Below, in pieces: positions 6,860 through 13,876 of a stretch of DNA of 16,474 bases. The translations under genes were made by a program, and so were the position numbers. The stretch comes from an uncultured Bacteroidales bacterium (lineage in GTDB: Bacteria > Bacteroidota > Bacteroidia > Bacteroidales > Bacteroidaceae). The stretch's first letter is position 1, and each line of letters starts with the position of its first letter. The DNA lies in NCBI GenBank assembly GCA_937896105.1, contig CALBKR010000032.1, positions 1-16,474 of the forward strand, given 5' to 3'. The notes beneath the pieces were generated by a model, which worked only from the letters and a program-made list of their open reading frames with translations, had not been told where the DNA came from and ran no database searches.

Positions 6860-9800
6860 TCAATACATAGTCTCTCCATAATTTGATAAACAGTTGTAAT
6901 CTTCAAGAATTTTCCAATATTCAATATTCTTAAAGAAGGTATCCTTATAATCTTGAGGTACATATGCTCCTATTACAACGTACCCTTTTGTTTCACCTGT
7001 ATTCAGTTGAACGACATAAGGTTCTACATTATCAGGATCATACAACACTAATTTGTGATTCACAGAATTGTCATCAAGTTTTCTTTGTATTACATCAAAA
7101 TTATCAAAAGTATAATATTCACCGTCCACAGCAACAACTATACACTCCTCACCAAATCTTTCATCCACTCTATTCTCATTTTCTATTTTGAAAAAAAGCA
7201 CTTCATGCAACATAGAATTATTACCATCATAGCATTTTCCATCAAGGTAAGACGAATACATGTAATTATCAACTCTATTATCAAAAGCGTCAACTATAAC
7301 GTGTCCGATAGCTCCGCCCATAAATGCCCGTTCCCCATCCGAAGCAGTAAAATCGGACACATTATTATCCGGATATATCTGTTTCTTTCTAATCCCATCA
7401 TTATCTATAAAATGAGTAATATATGATAAACTACTATCTTTATATATATACTTATAAGAATGGCATAGAGAGTCACTAAGCATTCCGGGAGAAGCCATAT
7501 CTAACAAATAATAGTATTCACACGAATATGTACAGTCTATAGTATCTATGACCTCAACCAATTTATAACAAGGGATCTCCAAGCTATCAGATGTTGAAAT
7601 CTTAGCATTGAACAGGTTTTTATCAACATTATAATAAGTCGAAGATATTTTACACACACCATCCGAATTTTCTATATCTCTCTTTATGGAGTGAATCTCA
7701 TTTGTTATAGTTGCAGGCATATCGTTACGGTCATACACAGCATAGTCAAGCGGCTCGTAACTTTTATTATGTTTGGTTATTATCTTAAGCTCTTCACCAT
7801 ATTCTTCTTTTACAATCAAGTCATCATCATAATAGTGCCTTAGATACCATACAGTATCATTTTTGATATCAAGTTTGTATTGTTCCCATGGAATCGAATT
7901 ATTTTCTATATATTCTGACAATAATATCAAATTCCCATCTTCAAGGGTAAATTTCTCAGACATCAAATTGCCATCGGCATCATATGTCCTTTCTATAGTA
8001 CTTGCATTTCCAACAAAGTCAATTGGAACGAATACAGGTTCATCATAAATACCCATAAAACTTATCTTAGTTTCAAGGCCACGCTCATTATACTCCGTAA
8101 CTATCGAATGGTACTCTGTAGAGTCAATACAACACTCGTCCAACAAATCTTCTCCCCTTTCGAGAGAAGGCAACAAAGAATCGACTTTGATATCAAAAGG
8201 TACCCGGTAATATTTTTCCTGCACTTTCCGACCATATTCATCATAATCATAACAAGAGACTGCATATCCTCTATGATTATTGTTCACCACATATCCCTCT
8301 TTATTATACCACGCCTCTATAAGCGGTTTAAAGCCATCATCTGTTGTCTTCAAGACTCGATTACCGACTAAAGATGTTGAGTCAGGAGATGTTGAGTCAG
8401 GAGATGTCAAGGTATCATCAAAGAAAAGGAAACGTGTATCCATCGTCATACCATTTGGGGAATTAACAGTTGCAACCTTATACACTTTACCAACAATTTC
8501 AATCGGGAACCCTTTCTGATCATATGCTGCGCATAATTTAACATATCCATTTTCGTCCATATGTGCACGTAGATAAACGAGTGTATTGTTTTTGAACACC
8601 AATGGATACCCCCTTGGATCCGTGAATGCTTGTAGACAACTCTTCTCTTCTTTATTCACATAATTTGTTATGTGATAAATCTCTTTACCGCTAACATCAC
8701 GTGCCTTCATCAGAACGCAAAATTCTCCATCTGCATCACTTACATACTCAAAACATACAACTGCGCCTAACCTTTTGGAAAGTTCACTTGTCATCAGGTT
8801 TTCGAAAAGGACATCATAAGAGAAAAATTCCGGATAGGAAGTCAACTGACCATATCCATCTCTTACCTCTATCCTATAAGGATGCTTCGCCTTGGTTCCT
8901 TTCTTATAGAACCAGAACGACCTGGACAAATGGCTCGCTTCCTCGGCAGTAATTCTCTTTATGCCTTTAGGCCAAGTGTTGCACTCCACAAAATCTGCAT
9001 ATATCTCTACACACTCATCGACATACTCTTTCTGGTATTTCTTTTCGGAGTAGATATACCAATAAACCAAACCGCCGACGCACAGGAGCGACAATGCAAG
9101 CGACAGCATAAGTATCCTTTTCGTTCTGCGTGCCTTTGCCCTTTCAGCTTCGGCCTCACGCTCCTTGCGGCGCTTGGATATTATAGGACAGAGTATGTCG
9201 TGCGAGAACTCCACACGGATACCGTCGCGCCAGGAATACCTGTGCAGCAGGCGTTGACCAAGCAGGAAATCGAGTTCTTTTTGAGTGACATTGTGGCGGA
9301 GTGCCTGCTCCCAGTAGATGGCATCGCGACGTCCCTCTTTTGTGACAAGACGACGCTCGAGATACTCGACCGAGGGCTTCGAGATATGCTCCATTGTCTC
9401 CTGATAGAAATCGGAAATGATATTCGAACCGAATTTATCCACCATTCCCAAGGTTATAGCAGCCTCATCGGCTCCCTTCTTTACATACAGCTCGCTCAAG
9501 AAGAGAGAAAGGATGGCCGAATCCACTTCAAGTTCCGGATTATCATCTATCTCAAAATCGGCGGCAGGCACACCTGTCACCTTGCTTATTATCTCCTTAG
9601 CGACCTGAAGAGAGACAAGACCCGGAACCGGTTTCATTATAACCTCGGCTGCTCTATCCTCGCTCAACGGCAGTAGGCAATAGCGGTTATGCTTCAACGA
9701 TGGTATGTTTGTACTGTTACGCTCAAGGTGAGAGAGGAAATCCTCGCGTACCGACATTACAAGATGGAAATTATTTCCTTTCAAATAACGGTTCTCCCTA

Positions 9801-10471
9801 ACCTTGAAACTCACGGCTGTCTTGATGAGCGAACCCGATTTCACAGAGCCTTCGGCAGCACTGCCCTCTTGCTCGCCTTGTTGCAGCAATTCATCAGGGC
9901 ATACATCGTTCAGCAGCAGCTCCAGTTCCTTGAACAATGATAGCATCTTCGCTCTATCGTCCTGGAGCGTAAAGAGCTCTTCGAACTGGTCAAAGACAAG
10001 CACAGGAGTTATCTGCACCGGTTCATCTTCACCTACCGGTTTATAGAAGAAGCGATGACGATGAAAATACTCCCACAGCCCCTCCTCGTGTTCATTGACA
10101 ACAGGAACGACCTCCTCTTTATAGCCCGAAACGACATCATAGCCGGCCTCACTGTCGAGATTCTCGACCCTGAGTTCGGAAAGTGATTTCTCCACAGCAT
10201 CGAAAACCTGGCTTGCATAGCCGTAATCATCCTTCTCGCTGTGGGAGAGTCGTATGTAAACAGGGAACAGATTATGCTTGCGCAACACAGGGAAGACACC
10301 GGCCTTGAGCAACGAAGACTTACCTATACCCGAACGGCCGTATATTATGGTCTGCGTATTGTACAGGATTTTTTGTGACAGCTCCACAATCTCCTTGTCG
10401 CGGCCATAAAGCACCTTACCTTCACTATATGATTTCAGTCCCTGCCAGGGATTCTTTCTCTTTCTTTCCAT
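6860..10471 (-). CDS. Membrane-anchored nSTAND1-type ATPase with a long repeat-containing C-terminal tail, 1203 aa
   Basis: The N-terminus NPWQGLKSYSE...LYGRDKEI (7-28) is the signature entry of nSTAND1-type NTPases. Walker A is GRSGIGKSS (45-53, Lys51), Walker B is LVFDQFEEL (158-166), and a likely sensor arginine is Arg242 in SVREDF; helical and winged-helix-like parts follow to about 430. A basic stretch (433-452) precedes one membrane helix (about 453-474). The remaining roughly 730 residues contain YDEYGRK-, YNERGLE- and YDADGNL-type elements (743, 794, 830) like MORN/YwqK or YD repeats, and a possible PDZ-like end (about 1095-1165, AVDGEYYTFDNFDVI). The basic flank predicts an extracytoplasmic tail, though it holds about 17 cysteines, unusual there. 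I start at the ATG at 10471 because it follows the upstream stop by 7 nt and precedes the conserved NPWxGL; an ATG at 10516 would extend into that gene. Inferred role: switch and sensor for the TIR effector upstream. Confidence 0.85.
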   Translation of the reverse strand: MERKRKNPWQGLKSYSEGKVLYGRDKEIVELSQKILYNTQTIIYGRSGIGKSSLLKAGVFPVLRKHNLFPVYIRLSHSEKDDYGYASQVFDAVEKSLSELRVENLDSEAGYDVVSGYKEEVVPVVNEHEEGLWEYFHRHRFFYKPVGEDEPVQITPVLVFDQFEELFTLQDDRAKMLSLFKELELLLNDVCPDELLQQGEQEGSAAEGSVKSGSLIKTAVSFKVRENRYLKGNNFHLVMSVREDFLSHLERNSTNIPSLKHNRYCLLPLSEDRAAEVIMKPVPGLVSLQVAKEIISKVTGVPAADFEIDDNPELEVDSAILSLFLSELYVKKGADEAAITLGMVDKFGSNIISDFYQETMEHISKPSVEYLERRLVTKEGRRDAIYWEQALRHNVTQKELDFLLGQRLLHRYSWRDGIRVEFSHDILCPIISKRRKEREAEAERAKARRTKRILMLSLALSLLCVGGLVYWYIYSEKKYQKEYVDECVEIYADFVECNTWPKGIKRITAEEASHLSRSFWFYKKGTKAKHPYRIEVRDGYGQLTSYPEFFSYDVLFENLMTSELSKRLGAVVCFEYVSDADGEFCVLMKARDVSGKEIYHITNYVNKEEKSCLQAFTDPRGYPLVFKNNTLVYLRAHMDENGYVKLCAAYDQKGFPIEIVGKVYKVATVNSPNGMTMDTRFLFFDDTLTSPDSTSPDSTSLVGNRVLKTTDDGFKPLIEAWYNKEGYVVNNNHRGYAVSCYDYDEYGRKVQEKYYRVPFDIKVDSLLPSLERGEDLLDECCIDSTEYHSIVTEYNERGLETKISFMGIYDEPVFVPIDFVGNASTIERTYDADGNLMSEKFTLEDGNLILLSEYIENNSIPWEQYKLDIKNDTVWYLRHYYDDDLIVKEEYGEELKIITKHNKSYEPLDYAVYDRNDMPATITNEIHSIKRDIENSDGVCKISSTYYNVDKNLFNAKISTSDSLEIPCYKLVEVIDTIDCTYSCEYYYLLDMASPGMLSDSLCHSYKYIYKDSSLSYITHFIDNDGIRKKQIYPDNNVSDFTASDGERAFMGGAIGHVIVDAFDNRVDNYMYSSYLDGKCYDGNNSMLHEVLFFKIENENRVDERFGEECIVVAVDGEYYTFDNFDVIQRKLDDNSVNHKLVLYDPDNVEPYVVQLNTGETKGYVVIGAYVPQDYKDTFFKNIEYWKILEDYNCLSNYGETMY
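8373..8407 (-). repeat. 15-bp in-frame tandem repeat in the ATPase tail
   Basis: GATGTTGAGTCAGGA occurs at 8373-8387 and again at 8388-8402, with five more matching bases to 8407. On the coding strand it encodes SPDST twice (residues 690-699). Length 15 keeps the frame, so copy-number change would alter only a linker. Confidence 0.85.
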
Positions 10472-10478
10472 AACAGAA

Positions 10479-11780
10479 TCACTTTGTGATAGCATTAACA
10501 ACATCTGTAATCTCATCTATATCGCGCCAAGCGCAGGCGTTGAGAGTGGTCAGTTCCTGCGGCAGTTTCAATGCCGGGTTCTTGTAGATATCGGCATCAC
10601 CAATACATACCGGCTTAACGAAATCGGGTATCTGCACTCTGCGCGAAAGTGCAATATCCCACTCTACCGTATAAGGATGGTATTCGTCCGATTCAGTTGC
10701 CATATTTTCGGACAGCAATGCAATGAAACAGCCCGTAGTCCTTATTCCTCTGCGGATTGCGGCATCCCACTCCTCGCCGCAACAGATTGAGTTCTTATCG
10801 AACCACACACTGTAGCCCATAGCTGTCAACCTGGTATAAAGGGCATCGGCCCACTCGGCATCGCGACGGGAATAGGAGATAAAGAAATCTGTGTTTTCGG
10901 CAACGCTGCGGAATTTAAGTTGTTCCTCTTCTTCCCTTTTTCTATCAAGACGCGTTTTTATCTCATCATAGACGCTCAATGGCGCATTCTTGGTACGTAT
11001 GTTTACCTGACTGAAAAAATTCTGCAACTTGCCATCCAACTTATGAGAGCCTACATAAACGCCCGAATCCTTAAGATTACTGCGCATAGAATACCACACG
11101 AAACGTATCAGCCAATCGGGGTAATTCACGCCAAGGAACAGCAGGGACTTGCCTGCCATTATCTTAGACAATAGCCTGGGGTGCTGATCCTCGGAGAGCC
11201 ACGACTTACAGAAAGACAGCATATCTTCATCGGTTAAGACAAAACTATGTTCGCGTTTATTGTCCGCCTTACCAAACATATAAAAGACCGTCGGGTTCTT
11301 CATATCGGCATCACTCTTCACATCACATTTCTCTGGGTCTTTCCCTGTAAACACCAAAGTCTTTACATCGCGGCCGCGGGCACCCCAAATCTCTTTCATA
11401 GTCTCTTCAACCGTATAATCGACCGATGTGGTTATCACAAACGGAAATTGCTCTATTGAAAGAAATTTCTTAAGGACATCCGTTGGTTTGAAATACTCCT
11501 GATTATTTTTTATTATCGATGTAACCTCTTCATACAGCCCCGATTGGCGTGCTTTGTAGTTGTCGTGATAATACAGTTCGGAATAATTGCCCGATTTGCA
11601 GTCTATCGCATATCTATCGGCCATATAATCGATAATCTCTTTTGAAATCGTTGTGCCGTCCACTACAAAGCTATCACCGATGACAGGTATCACATTTCCT
11701 GCCCAAATTTCCTCGACCAGTTTATCCCAAGAGAGTTCCTCATCGGTGCGTACCGAAGCTGATGTTTTTATTAGTCCCAT
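10479..11780 (-). CDS. SIR2-like/TIR two-domain protein, predicted NAD+-acting effector, 433 aa
   Basis: Residues about 15-285 follow the SIR2-like pattern of bacterial defence proteins: NVIPVIGDSF (29-38) for the NAD-binding loop, FVITTSVDYTVEET (114-127) for TTNYD, FYMFGKADN...FVLTDEDM (166-187) for the LHG...VLTxxDY segment, and SLLFLGVNYPDWLIR (212-226) for LFLGYSxxDxxLR. The usual Asn (TTN) is Ser119 and the usual His (HG) is Phe169, so NAD hydrolysis by this domain looks unlikely. After a charged linker (278-292) comes a TIR domain (298-431): FFISYSRRDAEWA, GYSVWFDKN, GEEWDAAIRRGI, and TVEWDIALSR with Glu373 as the candidate catalytic residue of TIR NADases. The ATG at 11780 is 45-60 nt downstream of a -7 box. 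The ATPase gene starts 7 nt after its stop, so the pair is an operon. TIR enzymes deplete NAD+ or make signalling nucleotides; which applies here is not visible. Confidence 0.88.
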   Translation of the reverse strand: MGLIKTSASVRTDEELSWDKLVEEIWAGNVIPVIGDSFVVDGTTISKEIIDYMADRYAIDCKSGNYSELYYHDNYKARQSGLYEEVTSIIKNNQEYFKPTDVLKKFLSIEQFPFVITTSVDYTVEETMKEIWGARGRDVKTLVFTGKDPEKCDVKSDADMKNPTVFYMFGKADNKREHSFVLTDEDMLSFCKSWLSEDQHPRLLSKIMAGKSLLFLGVNYPDWLIRFVWYSMRSNLKDSGVYVGSHKLDGKLQNFFSQVNIRTKNAPLSVYDEIKTRLDRKREEEEQLKFRSVAENTDFFISYSRRDAEWADALYTRLTAMGYSVWFDKNSICCGEEWDAAIRRGIRTTGCFIALLSENMATESDEYHPYTVEWDIALSRRVQIPDFVKPVCIGDADIYKNPALKLPQELTTLNACAWRDIDEITDVVNAITK

Positions 11781-11831
11781 AACAATTTACATTATATTGT
11801 GAGAAAGAGTGTGTTTCACAGTTTTCTGCCT

Positions 11832-11839
11832 CAAATATA
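11832..11839 (-). promoter_or_regulatory. -7 box (TAnnTTTG) of the SIR2-TIR/STAND cassette
   Basis: On the minus strand this reads TATATTTG, a full match to TAnnTTTG, in an AT-rich spacer 51 nt upstream of the SIR2-TIR start. No clear -33 TTTG at 19-21 nt; the position is occupied by a T-rich stretch. It indicates that the cassette is transcribed independently of the TraB-like gene, which ends in its own terminator. Confidence 0.5.
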
Positions 11840-11940
11840 TTTTTTTATTTCTTAAAAATCAACTATTTCGTTCTATTAATTGTGATACAGGTGTATATTT
11901 ATGGATTTTGTCTAAATTTGTTATACACAACAAAATAAAA

Positions 11941-11982
11941 AACAGAAGGGTGTCCCGAGAGAAAACGGGACACCCTTCTGTT
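11941..11982 (-). terminator. Rho-independent terminator of the TraB/GumN gene
   Basis: A perfect 17-bp stem (AACAGAAGGGTGTCCCG at 11941-11957, complement at 11966-11982) with an 8-nt loop lies 19 nt past the stop codon at 12002. The minus-strand transcript continues into a U-rich run (TTTTTATTTTG). Confidence 0.92.
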
Positions 11983-12001
11983 CATATTCTCGCCTTTTAA
12001 A

Positions 12002-12904
12002 TTACTTTACAGCCTTAACAACATAACCCTTCTGCCTCAAGAGCTCCAACACACCGCGTTCTCCGGGCAGGTGAGCCGCACCGACTACAAACAAAGTCGC
12101 CTTATCGGCCACTATCGCAGGTATCTTCTCTGCCCAGTCGGCATTGCGCGCATATATAAGCGCCTCATCTTCCTCGGGTGTGCTGTCGCACATATTTCCC
12201 ATCTTCTCTTCGGCAATCTCTGCAATGACATCCATATCCTGCGAAAAATATGCAGCCGCAAGTTCCTGCATCTGCAGGGCATAGTACTCGCTGTTCTCTA
12301 TCATACAAAACAGCTGTTGCTTGCCACGATCAAGGGTAACGCTCTCATAGAGCAGATTTATCTGGAAATCCACTGTCTCGAAGCCTATTACAGGTTTCTT
12401 TGCTTTCACAGCCGCTTTCTGGAAATAGGCATCAATGAGTTTCATCGGGTTGAAACCGGGAGTCATCTTTATATATTGCAACAGTTGCAATTGGGTAGCA
12501 AGCGCTGCAGGAGTGAGAGAGCCCATCTCCTTTTTCAGCAGCGGATTTGTCAAATCCATTCCTATTGTCTGTTTCATATAAGCATTTACGGCCTCCATTT
12601 CGCTCTCCGAAAGCACATCGGCGAGTGACTTGCGATCGGGCAATGTCATTGCTGTCTTCACCCGTTTCTGGCTCTCACGGCTCTCCATCTCGCTCATAAC
12701 AACCTCGCCGCAGACCTGCTCAACGGCTTCGAGCGCTGCCTGTGCGCCGGGTATCGAATCGGCAAACGAAGCCGGGGCAATATGATATGTACCGATTATA
12801 TACGACGGTTTCTCGAGTCCCTTACCGGTTATCCTGTAAAGCAGCTGCGCATTTACGTTCACCGCAAAAGCAAGCAGCAGTAGCGATAAAAATATTTTTC
12901 TCAT
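12002..12904 (-). CDS. Secreted TraB/GumN-family protein, 300 aa
   Basis: A signal peptide (MRKIFLSLLLLAFAVNVNA, cut before Gln20) is followed by the TraB/GumN fold. Visible landmarks are the first GxxH motif (IIGTYH, 37-41), a glutamate in VCGEVV (Glu67), a second in VIGFETVD (Glu176), and the second GxxH motif VVGAAHLPGERGVLELL (273-289), followed by a GYxV end. The family is related to EreA/ChaN-like and Tiki proteins, which use the paired GxxH and Glu residues for metal-dependent hydrolysis. In bacteria members are exported, some described as proteases, mostly without known substrate. Length of about 300 residues is normal and all motif residues are present, so it should be active. It is a single-gene unit with its own promoter (12926-12933) and terminator (11941-11982). 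The family is secure; the substrate is unknown. Confidence 0.92.
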   Translation of the reverse strand: MRKIFLSLLLLAFAVNVNAQLLYRITGKGLEKPSYIIGTYHIAPASFADSIPGAQAALEAVEQVCGEVVMSEMESRESQKRVKTAMTLPDRKSLADVLSESEMEAVNAYMKQTIGMDLTNPLLKKEMGSLTPAALATQLQLLQYIKMTPGFNPMKLIDAYFQKAAVKAKKPVIGFETVDFQINLLYESVTLDRGKQQLFCMIENSEYYALQMQELAAAYFSQDMDVIAEIAEEKMGNMCDSTPEEDEALIYARNADWAEKIPAIVADKATLFVVGAAHLPGERGVLELLRQKGYVVKAVK

Positions 12905-12925
12905 AATTGTCTGATTTAATTACCG

Positions 12926-12933
12926 CAAAAATA
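12926..12933 (-). promoter_or_regulatory. -7 box (TAnnTTTG) of the TraB/GumN gene
   Basis: On the minus strand this reads TATTTTTG, a full match to the Bacteroidetes -7 box, 21 nt upstream of the start codon. This predicts a very short leader of about 15 nt. Confidence 0.5.
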
Positions 12934-12978
12934 CGAACAAATGGGCGAAAAATATGAAGTTCATTTCAATATTTTTCA

Positions 12979-13042
12979 AAGCGACAACGCAAAACAAGCG
13001 TCGCTTACGACGATTGGTGCTTTAGCACTACGAAGGAGTGCT
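12979..13042. other. Two adjacent hairpins in the intergenic region, function unknown
   Basis: AAGCGAC (12979-12985) pairs perfectly with GTCGCTT (13000-13006) and can be lengthened by two GC pairs past a small bulge. Next to it AGCACT (13024-13029) pairs with AGTGCT (13037-13042), with GGTG/CACC able to extend the stem; GTGC/GCAC inside it offers an alternative fold. The segment is more GC-rich than the AT-rich DNA around it, contains no ORF, and no poly-U tract follows either hairpin on the strands checked. It could be a small RNA, a leader or a protein-binding site. Only the pairing is seen. Confidence 0.3.
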
Positions 13043-13167
13043 GTTTACCACCTGGAATATTTTCGGGATTTATCTCAAATTTAATAAAAAACAGCAACAG
13101 GATTGTTCAAAACCGACAGACAATTATTAAGATTTTAAAAAAAGCAGAAAAATTGCGCAAACTATGC

Positions 13168-13175
13168 TAACTTTG
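13168..13175 (+). promoter_or_regulatory. -7 box (TAnnTTTG) upstream of the thioesterase leader
   Basis: TAACTTTG is a full match to the -7 consensus. Transcription would begin near 13182, giving a leader of about 210 nt that includes the whole inverted-repeat element at 13191-13381. A -33 TTTG at standard spacing is not obvious; TTG occurs at 13153-13155. Confidence 0.5.
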
Positions 13176-13190
13176 TCGCTACATAAACTC

Positions 13191-13381
13191 AGAAGTTGTT
13201 TAAATTTATATCGTTAAGTTTTTATAGGTCAAAAATAGAATATTTTTATATTTTTTTGAGGGCGCGTAGCGGGCTACGTAACCGAAAAAAAGAGGGAAAC
13301 AGGCATTTTTGAACATAAAAGACAACGAAATAGCAGCTTCCAATATAATAAAACTTTTTTTTAGAAATTTAAACAACTTCT
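13191..13381. repeat. 191-bp element bounded by perfect 17-bp inverted repeats
   Basis: AGAAGTTGTTTAAATTT (13191-13207) is repeated as its exact reverse complement at 13365-13381. The 157 bp between them are AT-rich, hold no ORF, and carry a small GC-rich hairpin (CGTAG 13265-13269 / CTACG 13274-13278) at the centre-left. No clear target-site duplication flanks the repeats. The right repeat ends 10 nt before the thioesterase start codon and the left one starts just after a promoter. It may be a MITE-like insertion or a structured leader whose stem would cover the translation start region. Confidence 0.75.
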
Positions 13382-13391
13382 CAATTTACCT

Positions 13392-13868
13392 ATGAAGAAG
13401 ATTATAAACCCCTGGCTTGGGCTTACTGACAAAGGCTACAACTGTTTTGCCTGCGCACCGACCAACCCGTGCGGACTGAAAATGGAATTCTATGAGGATG
13501 GCGATGACATCGTATCGATTTGGACGCCCGGAGACAACTACCAGGGCTGGCTCGACACCCTGCACGGAGGCATACAGGCGACACTGCTCGACGAAATCGG
13601 CGGATGGATAATCGCACGCAAGTTCCAGACATCGGGAATGACAACCAACCTGAACATAAAGTACAAGAAACCGATACCCACAGGAAAGGAGATAAAGATT
13701 GAGATACGCGGACGCGTAAAGGAGGTCAAGCTTATGTTCGTGTTCATTGAGGCCGAGATAAGATACGAGGGCGAGGTGCGCTCAACTGCCGAGATGACAT
13801 ACTACACATTCTCCAAGGATGTTGCCGAGAAGGATTTCCTGTTCAGCGGTTGTGAAGTCGAGGAGTAA
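13392..13868 (+). CDS. PaaI/4HBT-type hotdog-fold thioesterase, 158 aa
   Basis: The hotdog-fold signature is seen in WLDTLHGGIQATLLDEIGGW (53-72): HGG (58-60) followed by an acidic pair D67-E68 at the start of the long central helix, as in PaaI-type acyl-CoA thioesterases. The N-terminal CFACAPTNPCGLKMEF (18-33) is the motif found at the front of this subfamily, and TTNLNIKYKKPIPTG (84-98) is the usual strand and turn after the helix. These enzymes hydrolyse acyl- or aryl-CoA thioesters in the cytoplasm; the substrate here is unknown. The ATG at 13392 is preceded by TTACCT with no Shine-Dalgarno. The leader contains the 17-bp inverted-repeat element, which may affect expression. It is convergent with the glycosyltransferase at 13877, with only 8 nt between the stop codons. 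Confidence 0.9.
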   Translation: MKKIINPWLGLTDKGYNCFACAPTNPCGLKMEFYEDGDDIVSIWTPGDNYQGWLDTLHGGIQATLLDEIGGWIIARKFQTSGMTTNLNIKYKKPIPTGKEIKIEIRGRVKEVKLMFVFIEAEIRYEGEVRSTAEMTYYTFSKDVAEKDFLFSGCEVEE

Positions 13869-13876
13869 ACAGACTG

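Noticed and set aside
6806..11945. Similar AT-rich stretches at both ends of the SIR2-TIR/STAND cassette (near 6806-6830 and 11914-11945) that could be attachment-site repeats.
   Set aside because: They match only in pieces (AATTTGT, TATA, AATAAAAAA) with gaps, and both lie next to terminators where such sequence is expected. No exact direct repeat long enough to support integration was found.
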